Shown here piece after piece: positions 45,428 to 53,753 of a stretch of 64,000 nt of DNA. The position numbers and the translations under genes are program-made. Origin of the DNA: Clostridia bacterium (GTDB taxonomy: Bacteria > Bacillota > Clostridia > Oscillospirales > CAG-272); contig JAFUQP010000037.1 of assembly GCA_017472305.1 (NCBI GenBank), positions 43,410-107,409 on the forward strand, written 5' to 3'. Numbering within the stretch: the first letter of the stretch is position 1; each line of letters begins with the position of its first letter. The notes under the pieces were generated by a model. It was not told where the DNA came from. It did no database searches and saw only the letters and a list, made by a program, of their open reading frames with translations.

Positions 45428-47974
45428 ATGGAAAACAAGAACGGTGTTATCAATTCCTGGCTTGAAACCGAGAAGGAAATATCTTATAAAATTAAGAACG
45501 GAGTTATAAACGAGGCTACCCGCCGCGAGCGCGACCCCGAGAAGCTCTTCTCAAGCCTCACACCCGAGAGCCCTACTCTTAAGGTTACTTCGGCAAGCGA
45601 CGGCGCAATTCTTAATATGTGCTATGCCGTAAAGTCTGTGCTTTCGGTGCTTAACTTCGGCGAGCTTGACGAGATTACGGTGCGCGACAAGGAATTCGTA
45701 CGCCGCGGCATTACCGCGCTCGTTGACTACTATGAAAGCGACGAGAATACCTTCAATCAGATAACCGAGCTTAATTACGAGTACTGGGCTGATACCTTCG
45801 GCTCAAGCGAGGTATACATTAACCGTACTATGGTTGCCGTATTCGTTACCTTTATCTATTTCCGCCGCGCGGTAAAGAGAAAGGCGCTCTTTGACATCGA
45901 TACCCCCGAAATCAAGTCGCTCACCGAGCGTATGGCGAAGATTATGAGAGTTATCATTTCCAAGTGGCTCTCCGAGGTCAAGAGAAACAAATTCGAGGGC
46001 TGGGGCTTTATGACCACCTCGACCGAAACGAACCTTGCCGACACCTACAAGGTAGTTGAGGCGATTTCCAAGTATCAGGACGCCTTCGACCAGACCGGTG
46101 AGAAGGCTGACCCCGACTTTATGGCGCTTATCGACGGCGAGGACAACTACACCGAGCGTATCGAGGACGCTATGTACCGCGTCGCGCTCAACGTCTATGA
46201 CGACACGAAGAAGGACTGCTACGGCGAGGGCGTGTTCTACAAGGTTTCGGACTACACAGGCTCCTACTCGGGCTCGCAGAAGTACAAGAGAAGCGATATG
46301 GAGCAGCTTCTTTCCTCGAACCGCTCCTCGGCGCTCTTCCAGCCGCTCTACGTCGCTATGATTACGATGTACGGCTACACCGACAAGGAAGTCGTTATCC
46401 GTAAGTTTATGACCTCGCACACCGAAACGAAGGAAACCTACGAGAAAATTTGTGCTGAGCTTTCCTCTGACCTCGATATCGAGGAGCGCTCCGCCGACCT
46501 TTCGGGACTTACCGAGGTATATGAGTCGCTCGAGCTTATAGTACACGAGCACAAGCCCCTCACAGAGCTTAACGAGGAAGAATACAAGGCGCTCTACGAT
46601 GAGGCAAGAAAGCTCGAGAAGGCTCTCGAAAGGTATGCTCTTGCGGAAATGAAAACCCACGTCAAGGAGTACCGCGACTACCTCAACAAGACCAAGGACG
46701 CGATAGATAACGTTCAGGTATACTACAGAAAGTTCCAGGATTTGCAGAAGCTCGGTATCGTTGACACCGACTATACGATTTTCTCAGGCAGAGACCTCAA
46801 GGCAGGTCAGGTAGAGATTTCAAGACTTAACAAGTCGAATATCGTTACCGCATATCTGCGTCCGCTTCTTCTGACCGCAAAGACTATGATAGTTAACGCG
46901 CTTATCAAGTACCCTCAGGCGGATATGGAGGCGCTCTTTGTTGACATCATCAACTCGGTTTACACCAAGAGCCGCTCAAAGAAGGAGTTTATCTGGAACG
47001 AGGAGGAGAAGAACCTCTTTGCAACCTCGGTAAACTGTGATACCATCACCTACGATTACTTCGATTACTATTCAAAGTACGAGCTTAATTACCGTACTAT
47101 GTCGAAGATTTATCAGGAAACCCAACAGTACCTCAAGGAGAAATTCGCGCTCACCGAGAAGGGAACACCCGACCTCGAGGAGGCGAAGGCAGAGGTTGCC
47201 GAGAAGGTAGGGCTCGGTGACAGTGAAACCGTAAAGGTTACAGTAAACGCTATATTCGACGTAGCGGGCGAGCAAATTAAGGCACTTAAGAACGAGTACG
47301 ACAGCCAGCTTGCACAGAGAGAAAAGAGCTCTGACAAGGAGCGAGCAGAGTATGAGCGCGACAAGGCAAGGATTGCCGAGGAGCGCGAGAAGGAAAGGCT
47401 TCAGTACCGCGAGGAGCGCGCAGAGCTTGAGGAGAACACGAAGGTTGCGACCGTAATTGAGGAGCTTATAAACAACAAGCTCGAGATGTACTTCGACGAC
47501 CTGCTCGGCAGCATTACGCTTCTTAACTTCACCGATACCGAAACCCTGACCCCCGACTTTATTGAAAAGGCATCAAGAGAGGACTCTCCGCTTCCCGAGC
47601 TTGCAAAGGCGAGGGCTAAAAAGTATAAAAAGCAGCTGAAGGCTCTTGCCCTTGACTCCGAGGAGTCGGGACACAGACAGGAAACCGTCTACCTTCGCCG
47701 TGAGAGCGAGAGGCTTCGCGCGCTTCGCGACTCCTTCGCCATATCCTTCGACGGAGTGCTTGACAACGTAATTTCAAACTTCGGCGGCTCGCTTGAGCAG
47801 AAGATGAACGATTACAAGGCGTTCTCCTCGGAGATGAACGTATTCAAGAGAAACTGGTTCGAGAGAACCGTTAAGGAGCAGTCGGGCAAGAGTATGAAGC
47901 ATCTCTTCACCGCGGCAGACCAGCAGAAAATTTATATTTTGACTCCCCAGAAGCCTGAGGAGAATAAGGAGTAA
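45428..47974 (+). CDS. 848-residue coiled-coil protein of unknown function in TIR operon
   Basis: I do not recognise the family. The protein is soluble, acidic and mostly helical. Residues ~185-215 read FEGWGFMTT...NLADTYKVVEAI, reminiscent of the GWG-x-T-x-AL helices of alpha/alpha-toroid folds (weak analogy). Residues ~613-672 form a strongly charged coiled coil (EREKERLQYREERAELEE), followed by a helical C-terminal domain and a short disordered tail (TPQKPEENKE). Low cysteine, no catalytic motif seen. GAGGTGA precedes the ATG. It ends 2 bases before the ParA-like gene, so the two products are likely made in balance and may form a complex. Confidence 0.8.
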   Translation: MENKNGVINSWLETEKEISYKIKNGVINEATRRERDPEKLFSSLTPESPTLKVTSASDGAILNMCYAVKSVLSVLNFGELDEITVRDKEFVRRGITALVDYYESDENTFNQITELNYEYWADTFGSSEVYINRTMVAVFVTFIYFRRAVKRKALFDIDTPEIKSLTERMAKIMRVIISKWLSEVKRNKFEGWGFMTTSTETNLADTYKVVEAISKYQDAFDQTGEKADPDFMALIDGEDNYTERIEDAMYRVALNVYDDTKKDCYGEGVFYKVSDYTGSYSGSQKYKRSDMEQLLSSNRSSALFQPLYVAMITMYGYTDKEVVIRKFMTSHTETKETYEKICAELSSDLDIEERSADLSGLTEVYESLELIVHEHKPLTELNEEEYKALYDEARKLEKALERYALAEMKTHVKEYRDYLNKTKDAIDNVQVYYRKFQDLQKLGIVDTDYTIFSGRDLKAGQVEISRLNKSNIVTAYLRPLLLTAKTMIVNALIKYPQADMEALFVDIINSVYTKSRSKKEFIWNEEEKNLFATSVNCDTITYDYFDYYSKYELNYRTMSKIYQETQQYLKEKFALTEKGTPDLEEAKAEVAEKVGLGDSETVKVTVNAIFDVAGEQIKALKNEYDSQLAQREKSSDKERAEYERDKARIAEEREKERLQYREERAELEENTKVATVIEELINNKLEMYFDDLLGSITLLNFTDTETLTPDFIEKASREDSPLPELAKARAKKYKKQLKALALDSEESGHRQETVYLRRESERLRALRDSFAISFDGVLDNVISNFGGSLEQKMNDYKAFSSEMNVFKRNWFERTVKEQSGKSMKHLFTAADQQKIYILTPQKPEENKE

Positions 47975-47976
47975 CA

Positions 47977-48936
47977 ATGAAGGTTATCAGCTTTAATTCA
48001 TACAAGGGCGGCGCCTGCCGTACGACTACTTGCTACAATACTATTCCTTACCTTGCAAAGATACTCGGCGCAACAGAGAAGCGCCCGCTTCTTATAGTTG
48101 ACTTTGACCTTGACAGTATGGGTATGACAAAGCTTATATCCGACGACGACCGCTTCAACAACACCTATTCGGCAAACAGCCTTCTTGACGCGAGAAACTC
48201 GAAGAACCGCGATATAGTTGACGAGGGTCTTGACGACGAGGCAGGCAAGAGATACTTCTCGGCTTGGGAGAAGGCGGGCAGGATATTCGGACTCGAGGAG
48301 GGAAGCGTTCTTTTTCTCGGTGCCGATGCCGACGTAAAGACTATTTCCGACGCAGTGTTCGAGGCTCTAAGAACCAGCTCACCGATTGAGTGGCTGATAA
48401 AGGAGCTTCGCGACCTCGACGAGGACGTCCGTCCCGTCGCAATGATATTCGACTGTGCCGCAGGTATGCAGAAAACCACGCAGATGGCTCTCTCATACTC
48501 CGACATCTCGGTCGTTTGTATGCGCCCGACTTCGCAGTTCCGCGACGGCACCGCATACTACTTAAAGAACTCATATCGCAAGATATTTGAGAGCAGAAAC
48601 GTTCAGGCAAGGCGAGTTATCGTCGTTCCGACCTCGGTTGCACCCATCACCGCAGGCAAGGGCAGCCTTGCGTATCAGATAATCAGAAACTTAAGAAGCG
48701 ACGCCTTTACCGAGATTGAGGACACGGTAAGCTTCATTTACAGAAGGCTCTCCGACTACTTCACGGTCGATGCCTCTATGATTGACTCCGAGGACGAGTC
48801 GAATATGGGTATTCCCGAGGTTGAGAGGCTTAAGTGGTGCGAGGAAACGCCTCTTATCGCCATCAAGGACCCTACCGAGGGTGAAATTGAGGCTCTCGAG
48901 AGATACAAGAAGCTTGCAGAGGTAATCGCAAGGTAA
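47977..48936 (+). CDS. ParA/MinD-like ATPase with altered P-loop
   Basis: 319 residues. The start MKVISFNSYKGGACRTTT is the deviant Walker A of the ParA/MinD/SIMIBI class (KGGxGKTT): the signature lysine K10 is kept, but the usual G-K pair is C14-R15. Walker A' (LLIVDFDLDSMGMT, with D42) and the Walker B region (AMIFDCAAGMQ, D159) are present. ParA-like proteins with an arginine in this place (KGGVGR type) are known next to signalling and conflict genes. It may act as a nucleotide-dependent switch for the flanking large proteins. AAGGAGT lies 6 bases upstream; the gap to the next gene is 39 bases. Confidence 0.88.
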   Translation: MKVISFNSYKGGACRTTTCYNTIPYLAKILGATEKRPLLIVDFDLDSMGMTKLISDDDRFNNTYSANSLLDARNSKNRDIVDEGLDDEAGKRYFSAWEKAGRIFGLEEGSVLFLGADADVKTISDAVFEALRTSSPIEWLIKELRDLDEDVRPVAMIFDCAAGMQKTTQMALSYSDISVVCMRPTSQFRDGTAYYLKNSYRKIFESRNVQARRVIVVPTSVAPITAGKGSLAYQIIRNLRSDAFTEIEDTVSFIYRRLSDYFTVDASMIDSEDESNMGIPEVERLKWCEETPLIAIKDPTEGEIEALERYKKLAEVIAR

Positions 48937-48975
48937 TTCTCCTCTCACAAATGCATTGAAAGGCAATTTGGCACT

Positions 48976-51210
48976 ATGATTGAAGAATACAAAATTCAAT
49001 ACAACAACCTTGACGAGGTAGCCGAGCAAATCCGCGAGCTCGTTCCCTCGCGCGATATGCAGAGAATTCTTTTCGGCTGTAAGAAGAACAGGGAATTCGA
49101 CAAGAGCGACCTGCTTCAGAATATGACCTTCGTTATCAGAAACGTCATTTCAATGGCATTCGTTCTTCTGTATACGCGCTGGAAGCAGATTTACGATAAC
49201 GAGGCGGAGCTGTCCGCCGAGAGGCTTCGCCGCTTCAGAAAATCGAGATACTCGGGTATCTTCACAAGCCTTAAGGAGCATGAGGAAACTACGCTTGACA
49301 TTATGGTATTCGCCATAATCGAGGTCTGGGTAGGCACTCACGTTGACAACGACACAAGAAGGCTCTTTGACCGCTTCTTCTCGGCTGATAACGAGTGTAT
49401 CGGCGTTTTGCTACAGGACGCTTTGCGTATTGCCTCGATTGACGAGGAGCTGCTTGACGACTCGGGGGCAGAGAAGAAGAACGAAACGGTTTGCGAGCTG
49501 CTTTCTGCCTTTGAGATTTTCCGCTACCTCGATATGCCCGAGGGACGCGAGGACTTCTTTGAGTTCACCTATAAGATTTCAGCCACCAAGCTCGTAAGGC
49601 TTCAGCCCAACAAGAGCTTTGGCGAGCCGAAGCTCGTCTGCCATTCGGGATATTTTGCATATATTAAGGGTGAGCGAGAAACCGAAGAGGTCCCCAACAG
49701 AATAAAGCCCTACATACTCTACGCGACAGGCAAGTTCCTTGACGAAACGAAGTACCTCTACAGAACCTTTGACGATACTATGTACGCCGAGTTCTCGGAG
49801 AAATCCCCCGAGCTGCCGAGCGAGGACGACCCGAAGGAGCGCGAGCAGGTTGAGGCTATGCGGCAGTTTCTCGCCTTCAATTACAAAAGGCTGCGCGACT
49901 TCGCGATAGTTATCTCCGACGCGATTAACGAGATGCCCGGCTACAAGAGAAATATCGTCGAGCAGTTCGGTCAGCGTTTTCCCACGCTTCTCGGAAATCC
50001 CGCGGTCGTTGAGGAAAGTGCGGGCTGGGATAATATAATCTCGCTTCTTCTCGTTGAGCTTGGAATCAGCGAATTTTTGCAGCCTGTAATCGACGACAAC
50101 CTCTTTGAGCATATTATGGAGAATATCAACCGCCGTTATCTTCGCGGTGAGATGTTCGACGAGATTATGGCAGAGTACAGGCAGAATTATAAGAAACTTG
50201 AGGCGAGCTGCCGCTTCCAGAGGCATTTCCTTTCCTCAAACCACAGAGCTTTGATGGCAAGAACCGTTTACACCGCCATCAAGGAGCACGAGAACAGCAA
50301 GTGCGACGTTGACTACAGCGTTTACGAGGAGAGCCTTGCGACAAAGTACGACAAAACGAAGAACCTTGTTGAAAAGCTCCGTCAGCGCCCGGGAAAGATG
50401 ATTGACATCACCGACTTTGAGGAAACGAGAAGAGAGCTTGAAAAAACGCTTCACGACGTTCTCCTCTTTATACAGGTCTACTACAGCGGTATCGACGGAT
50501 ATTCTAAGTACCTTAGCACCTCGGACTTTATTGAGTCGGCAAGGGAAACCTACCTTGAAATCAAGGGCAAGTCGCTCACCGAGCTTTACGACTCCTTGCA
50601 CGAAAGGTGCCTCGAGTATAAGCCCGACACCTCGTACAGCTACTATTCGCTCAACCCCAAGGCAACGAGGCTTAAGAAGCTCATCACGCGCTCATATATC
50701 TGCGACGTTACAAAGCTTGAATACTACGTAACAATAAAGAACGCAATAATCAATTCCAACATTTTCTATTTCGTTGAGCATCTCGGCGACTTCGTCGGCT
50801 GTCGGGAGTATAACGAGTGGCTTGATTATATCCTCGATTTCTTTATCTTCCTCGTTTACAACGACGACTGCATCAACAGAGGACTCGTTGACAGCTTTGA
50901 GTCGGGAGCAATATCCGAAAAGGAGATAGACCCCATCTATCCTTACATAGTCTGCTACTACAGCCAGAATATCGACAGGGACAAGGTAAAGAGATGCGAC
51001 TACAAGGCGTACGTTCCCGCAAAATACACAAGCGACAACACAAACGAGGCGAGCATTACCGTAACCCTTCTTACAGAAAAGGACTACGATATTGACTCAA
51101 ACTACTACTGTATGCCCTTGAAATACGGCGCAACCGGCAATTGGTGGATTGACCCTCTTATGATACCCACCAAGGTCTTTGCCGAAATACTTAAGGAAGA
51201 AAACCGATGA
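48976..51210 (+). CDS. 744-residue orphan protein in TIR operon
   Basis: No family recognised. The protein is mostly helical, rich in Tyr, Phe, Glu and Arg, with no signal peptide or convincing membrane helix. A hydrophobic stretch near residues 50-66 (TFVIRNVISMAFVLLYTRW) is probably a buried helix. The C-terminal ~110 residues are more beta-like and end with a conserved-looking GNWWIDPLMIP segment. Its style (large, helical, aromatic-rich) resembles the 848-residue protein two genes upstream, and the ParA-like gene lies between them. Its stop overlaps the next start by 4 bases, so it is coupled to the SpeD-like protein. Confidence 0.8.
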   Translation: MIEEYKIQYNNLDEVAEQIRELVPSRDMQRILFGCKKNREFDKSDLLQNMTFVIRNVISMAFVLLYTRWKQIYDNEAELSAERLRRFRKSRYSGIFTSLKEHEETTLDIMVFAIIEVWVGTHVDNDTRRLFDRFFSADNECIGVLLQDALRIASIDEELLDDSGAEKKNETVCELLSAFEIFRYLDMPEGREDFFEFTYKISATKLVRLQPNKSFGEPKLVCHSGYFAYIKGERETEEVPNRIKPYILYATGKFLDETKYLYRTFDDTMYAEFSEKSPELPSEDDPKEREQVEAMRQFLAFNYKRLRDFAIVISDAINEMPGYKRNIVEQFGQRFPTLLGNPAVVEESAGWDNIISLLLVELGISEFLQPVIDDNLFEHIMENINRRYLRGEMFDEIMAEYRQNYKKLEASCRFQRHFLSSNHRALMARTVYTAIKEHENSKCDVDYSVYEESLATKYDKTKNLVEKLRQRPGKMIDITDFEETRRELEKTLHDVLLFIQVYYSGIDGYSKYLSTSDFIESARETYLEIKGKSLTELYDSLHERCLEYKPDTSYSYYSLNPKATRLKKLITRSYICDVTKLEYYVTIKNAIINSNIFYFVEHLGDFVGCREYNEWLDYILDFFIFLVYNDDCINRGLVDSFESGAISEKEIDPIYPYIVCYYSQNIDRDKVKRCDYKAYVPAKYTSDNTNEASITVTLLTEKDYDIDSNYYCMPLKYGATGNWWIDPLMIPTKVFAEILKEENR

Positions 51211-52013
51211 ACCATATAATGATTGACTGCTACGGCGCAAACGAGTCGAGGCTTGACGATATGAGGGGAATTAACGATTTGTTCTCCGAAATCACGGGCA
51301 CTCTCTCGCTCACCGCCGTAATGCCGCCCTTTCTTTTACCCTATTATTATTCGAAAAATCCGCTTGACGTAGGAATATCCGCCTTCGTGCTTCTCGAGGG
51401 CGGACACATAACTATGCACACCTTCCCACAGAGGGAGTGCGTGTTTATCGATATGCTCGTTGACGGATATTTTGACCCGCGAAGGCTTCGCGAGATACTT
51501 CAGGGCTACTTTAACTACACCGACGAGAATATCGTCAGAACCGAGCGCCGTTATCTTGATACGAGCATTGATAAGGATAGAATTCTCGAGCCGGGATATC
51601 TTGGAGAGGGTGATTTCGGGCCTCACATAATCGCAAGAATTGAGGACTGTGACGTGACGCTCGAGGGTATTTACGATATTCTCGATACTATGCCCGAGAG
51701 AATTAATATGTGCCCGATTTCAAGGCCTCTTGTGCTTAAGAGCAGCGCAACCGAGCCGAAGTACATCTCGGGTATTGTTCTTATCGCGCAGAGCCATATC
51801 GCCTTCCATTACGATATTGAGCTGCGTACGCTTTACTGCGACCTCTTTAGCTGCTCGTTCTATAAAAGTGAGAAATTTACCGCTTTTCTTGAGGGAATTT
51901 TCGGTAAGTTTGAGAATATGACTATAATCCGCGGCTCAAAGCACGAAAAGAACATCAAGAACTATGAGAGCAAGATTTGTAAGCTTGCCAAGTGGACAAA
52001 GAACGCAAAATAA
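51207..52013 (+). CDS. Internally duplicated S-adenosylmethionine decarboxylase-like protein
   Basis: 268 residues made of two SpeD-like repeats. The N repeat (about 1-115) has HIMIDCYGA and EGGHITMHTFP (64-74): the serine that becomes the pyruvoyl group in SpeD is Gly66 and the catalytic cysteine position is not Cys. The C repeat (about 138-250) has GPHIIARIEDCD and IAQSHIAFH (193-201), with S196, H201 and C216 at the same spacing (+5, +20) as S63, H68 and C83 of bacterial SpeD; only the preceding Glu is Gln. So one half could self-process and the other looks structural. SpeD makes decarboxylated SAM for spermidine; relatives acting on arginine or ornithine exist. No spermidine synthase is present here. 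Confidence 0.78.
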   Translation: MNHIMIDCYGANESRLDDMRGINDLFSEITGTLSLTAVMPPFLLPYYYSKNPLDVGISAFVLLEGGHITMHTFPQRECVFIDMLVDGYFDPRRLREILQGYFNYTDENIVRTERRYLDTSIDKDRILEPGYLGEGDFGPHIIARIEDCDVTLEGIYDILDTMPERINMCPISRPLVLKSSATEPKYISGIVLIAQSHIAFHYDIELRTLYCDLFSCSFYKSEKFTAFLEGIFGKFENMTIIRGSKHEKNIKNYESKICKLAKWTKNAK

Positions 52014-52064
52014 TTATTCAGGCACGGTAAAGTGTTTTTCTTTGCCTGTGAAAAGGGAGTAAAA

Positions 52065-53123
52065 ATGACCTGTGAACAGTTAAGGGAGCTTAAGGCAGGG
52101 CTTCTCTGCTACGGAGTCAACGTTGACCCCGAGGTAGGAGAGGCGCTCGTCAAGGCGCGTCCGTATTTTTATGATAAGGGATTTGTGCACGCGATAAATT
52201 CGAACGTGCTTGGTACTAATATATGCGTCAGCGTTGCCGAGGCATTCAGCGGTCGTTCGCCCTATACTATGTATGAGGAGGGCGGAGAGTTCTACCTTCA
52301 TTACGGCGATGGGGAAAAGACGAAAATAAGGCTCTTTGACGACCTGCCAAAGACAGGCACCGTTATTGATATGCTCGCGCGCCCTCATTCGGACAAGGTT
52401 ATCTCGCTCTGGCCGTCGCTTGTCTGCTGCTACGACCGCCCGGGCAAGAAATGCAAGTTCTGCTCGATAAAGCCGACAGAGGAGCAGGGAATAGTACCCG
52501 CAAAAGATGTTGTAGAGGGACTTTGTGCCCTGTTTTTGAAGAATGACACCTACGAAATGAATATTGGCGGCGGCACGGTGGAAAACCCCGACAGAATGGC
52601 AGATTACCTTGCAGAAATTTGCCGCGGCGTAAGGAAATTTACAAACAACGCAATTTCTCTTGAGATAGCACCGCCCACCCTTTCTAAAATCGCAATGCTG
52701 AAGGAAGCAGGCGCAGACTCGCTTATTATCAATCTTGAGATTGCGAACGATACTCTTCGCCACGAAATCTGCCCCGGTAAATCCTCTATCAAGTACAGCC
52801 ACTACTACGACTGCTACAGAGAGGGTGTCAGGGTGTTCGGCAGAGGCAACGTGTCCTGCGTATTCGTAATCGGTATCCAGGACCCCGAGGACGTTATTGC
52901 GGAGTGTGAGAAGCTCACCGACCTCGGAGTTATCCCGACGCTTATCCCCTTTAAGGCAATGGACGACTGCGAGTTCCGCGACAGACCCAACTGCCCGAAG
53001 GAGGAGCTGCTCTACGTCAGCGGAAAGCTTGGCGAGATGCTCGCAAAAAAGGAGCTTTATCCCGAAAGACAGAAGGGCTGCACAAAGTGCGGCGGCTGCT
53101 CGCTTGAAACGAATTATTGGTAA
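52065..53123 (+). CDS. Radical SAM enzyme with atypical cysteine motifs, TIR operon
   Basis: 352 residues from the ATG at 52065 (GGGAG 5 bases upstream; a longer frame begins at 52032). The radical SAM segment reads CCYDRPGKKCKFCSI: C130 and C133 form the usual CxxC end, but the first ligand would be C121 or C122, giving CX7-8CX2C rather than CX3CX2C. A GGGT motif follows (NIGGGTVENP, ~167-173). The C-terminus carries GCTKCGGC (C339, C342, C345), a possible second cluster site. The fold pattern suggests a BioB-like or MSMEG_0568-like barrel, but the substrate is unknown. Last gene of the operon. Confidence 0.85.
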   Translation: MTCEQLRELKAGLLCYGVNVDPEVGEALVKARPYFYDKGFVHAINSNVLGTNICVSVAEAFSGRSPYTMYEEGGEFYLHYGDGEKTKIRLFDDLPKTGTVIDMLARPHSDKVISLWPSLVCCYDRPGKKCKFCSIKPTEEQGIVPAKDVVEGLCALFLKNDTYEMNIGGGTVENPDRMADYLAEICRGVRKFTNNAISLEIAPPTLSKIAMLKEAGADSLIINLEIANDTLRHEICPGKSSIKYSHYYDCYREGVRVFGRGNVSCVFVIGIQDPEDVIAECEKLTDLGVIPTLIPFKAMDDCEFRDRPNCPKEELLYVSGKLGEMLAKKELYPERQKGCTKCGGCSLETNYW

Positions 53124-53128
53124 AAAAG

Positions 53129-53169
53129 AAAGCAAGAAACCAGGTATGTAGCCCCGTTTCTTGCTTTTT
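53129..53169 (+). terminator. Terminator of the TIR operon
   Basis: 12-bp perfect stem AAAGCAAGAAAC/GTTTCTTGCTTT with a 15-base loop and a T-run, 6 bases after the radical SAM stop. Confidence 0.9.
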
Positions 53170-53345
53170 AATTCATTTGTTATTTTCAATAATTTCGTTG
53201 ATTATTCGATTTCTATTATACTGCGCTTATCAAATATAAGCATTTATAAGCTTTGTGGAAAAAAGGGATATGGCTACGCGGGATAATATTTTATCTGATT
53301 GTTAGGGAAGCAGAGCTTGCATATTCGTGCTCCGCGTAACGCCAG

Positions 53346-53423
53346 ATACCGCTTTCGCGGTATGCGAACCCTATCGCTTCGCGATAAGGGTTCAAATCCT
53401 CTTTCTCTTCGCCACACGCAAAA
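53346..53423 (+). other. Two hairpins and a tRNA-Ser 3'-end-like fragment
   Basis: ATACCGC-TTTC-GCGGTAT (53346-53363) and GAACCCTATCGC-TTC-GCGATAAGGGTTC (53366-53393) are near-perfect hairpins. From 53386 the sequence AAGGGTTCAAATCC...CTTCGCCACACGC matches, in inverted orientation, the T-arm, acceptor, CCA and flank of the intact tRNA-Ser on the opposite strand. No complete cloverleaf can be folded, so it looks like a broken, convergent tRNA copy. Confidence 0.5.
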
Positions 53424-53426
53424 CAA

Positions 53427-53450
53427 AAAGCTCCCCTATTGGGGAGCTTT
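53427..53450 (-). terminator. Terminator of tRNA-Ser
   Basis: AAAGCTCCCC-TATT-GGGGAGCTTT, perfect 10-bp stem just past the tRNA 3' end, with a TTTTTG tail on the minus strand. Confidence 0.85.
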
Positions 53451-53455
53451 GCGTG

Positions 53456-53546
53456 TGGCGGAGAGAAAGGGATTCGAACCCTTGATACCGGTTAGGGTAT
53501 ACACGATTTCCAGTCGTGCGCCTTAGACCAACTCGGCCATCTCTCC
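53456..53546 (-). tRNA. tRNA-Ser (GGA)
   Basis: 91 bases with encoded CCA. Acceptor GGAGAGA pairs with TCTCTCC; the anticodon stem-loop is CACGA-CTGGAAA-TCGTG with anticodon GGA; there is a long class II variable arm and the T-arm AAGGG-TTCGAAT-CCCTT. It reads UCC and UCU codons. Confidence 0.97.
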
Positions 53547-53694
53547 ACGCGACTCCTATATTATAGCAGAGTAGTTTGAAAAAGTCAAGACATTTTCTGA
53601 ATTCTTTTTAAGAGATTTTATTACTTTTTTAAAGTTTTATTTAAAAACTACTATTAAATGCGCTAAAATATTTATTATTTATATAGTTTTTCTC

Positions 53695-53723
53695 TTGACA
53701 AAAGGGAAATAATTTCATATAAT
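53695..53723 (+). promoter_or_regulatory. Promoter of the aspartate kinase gene
   Basis: TTGACA, 17 bases, TATAAT: full consensus, 31 bases before the start codon. Confidence 0.9.
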
Positions 53724-53753
53724 AATAATATCTTTTTCGACAGGAGAAAATTT

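Noticed and set aside
51207-52013. Ordinary spermidine-pathway SpeD
   Set aside because: The protein is twice the normal bacterial length with one altered repeat, and no speE or other polyamine gene lies nearby.
44433-53123. Thoeris-type defence system
   Set aside because: Thoeris pairs a TIR protein with a SIR2-type ThsA; no SIR2/NADase or SLOG protein is present here.
44366-53169. Recent horizontal transfer of the TIR operon
   Set aside because: Codon choice and promoter style look like the neighbours and there are no integrase, transposase or clear direct repeats; the tRNA-Ser fragment is only a weak hint.
52080-53189. 369-residue minus-strand frame antisense to the radical SAM gene
   Set aside because: Composition is typical of an antisense shadow, there is no family signature or ribosome binding site, and the plus-strand gene has clear motifs.
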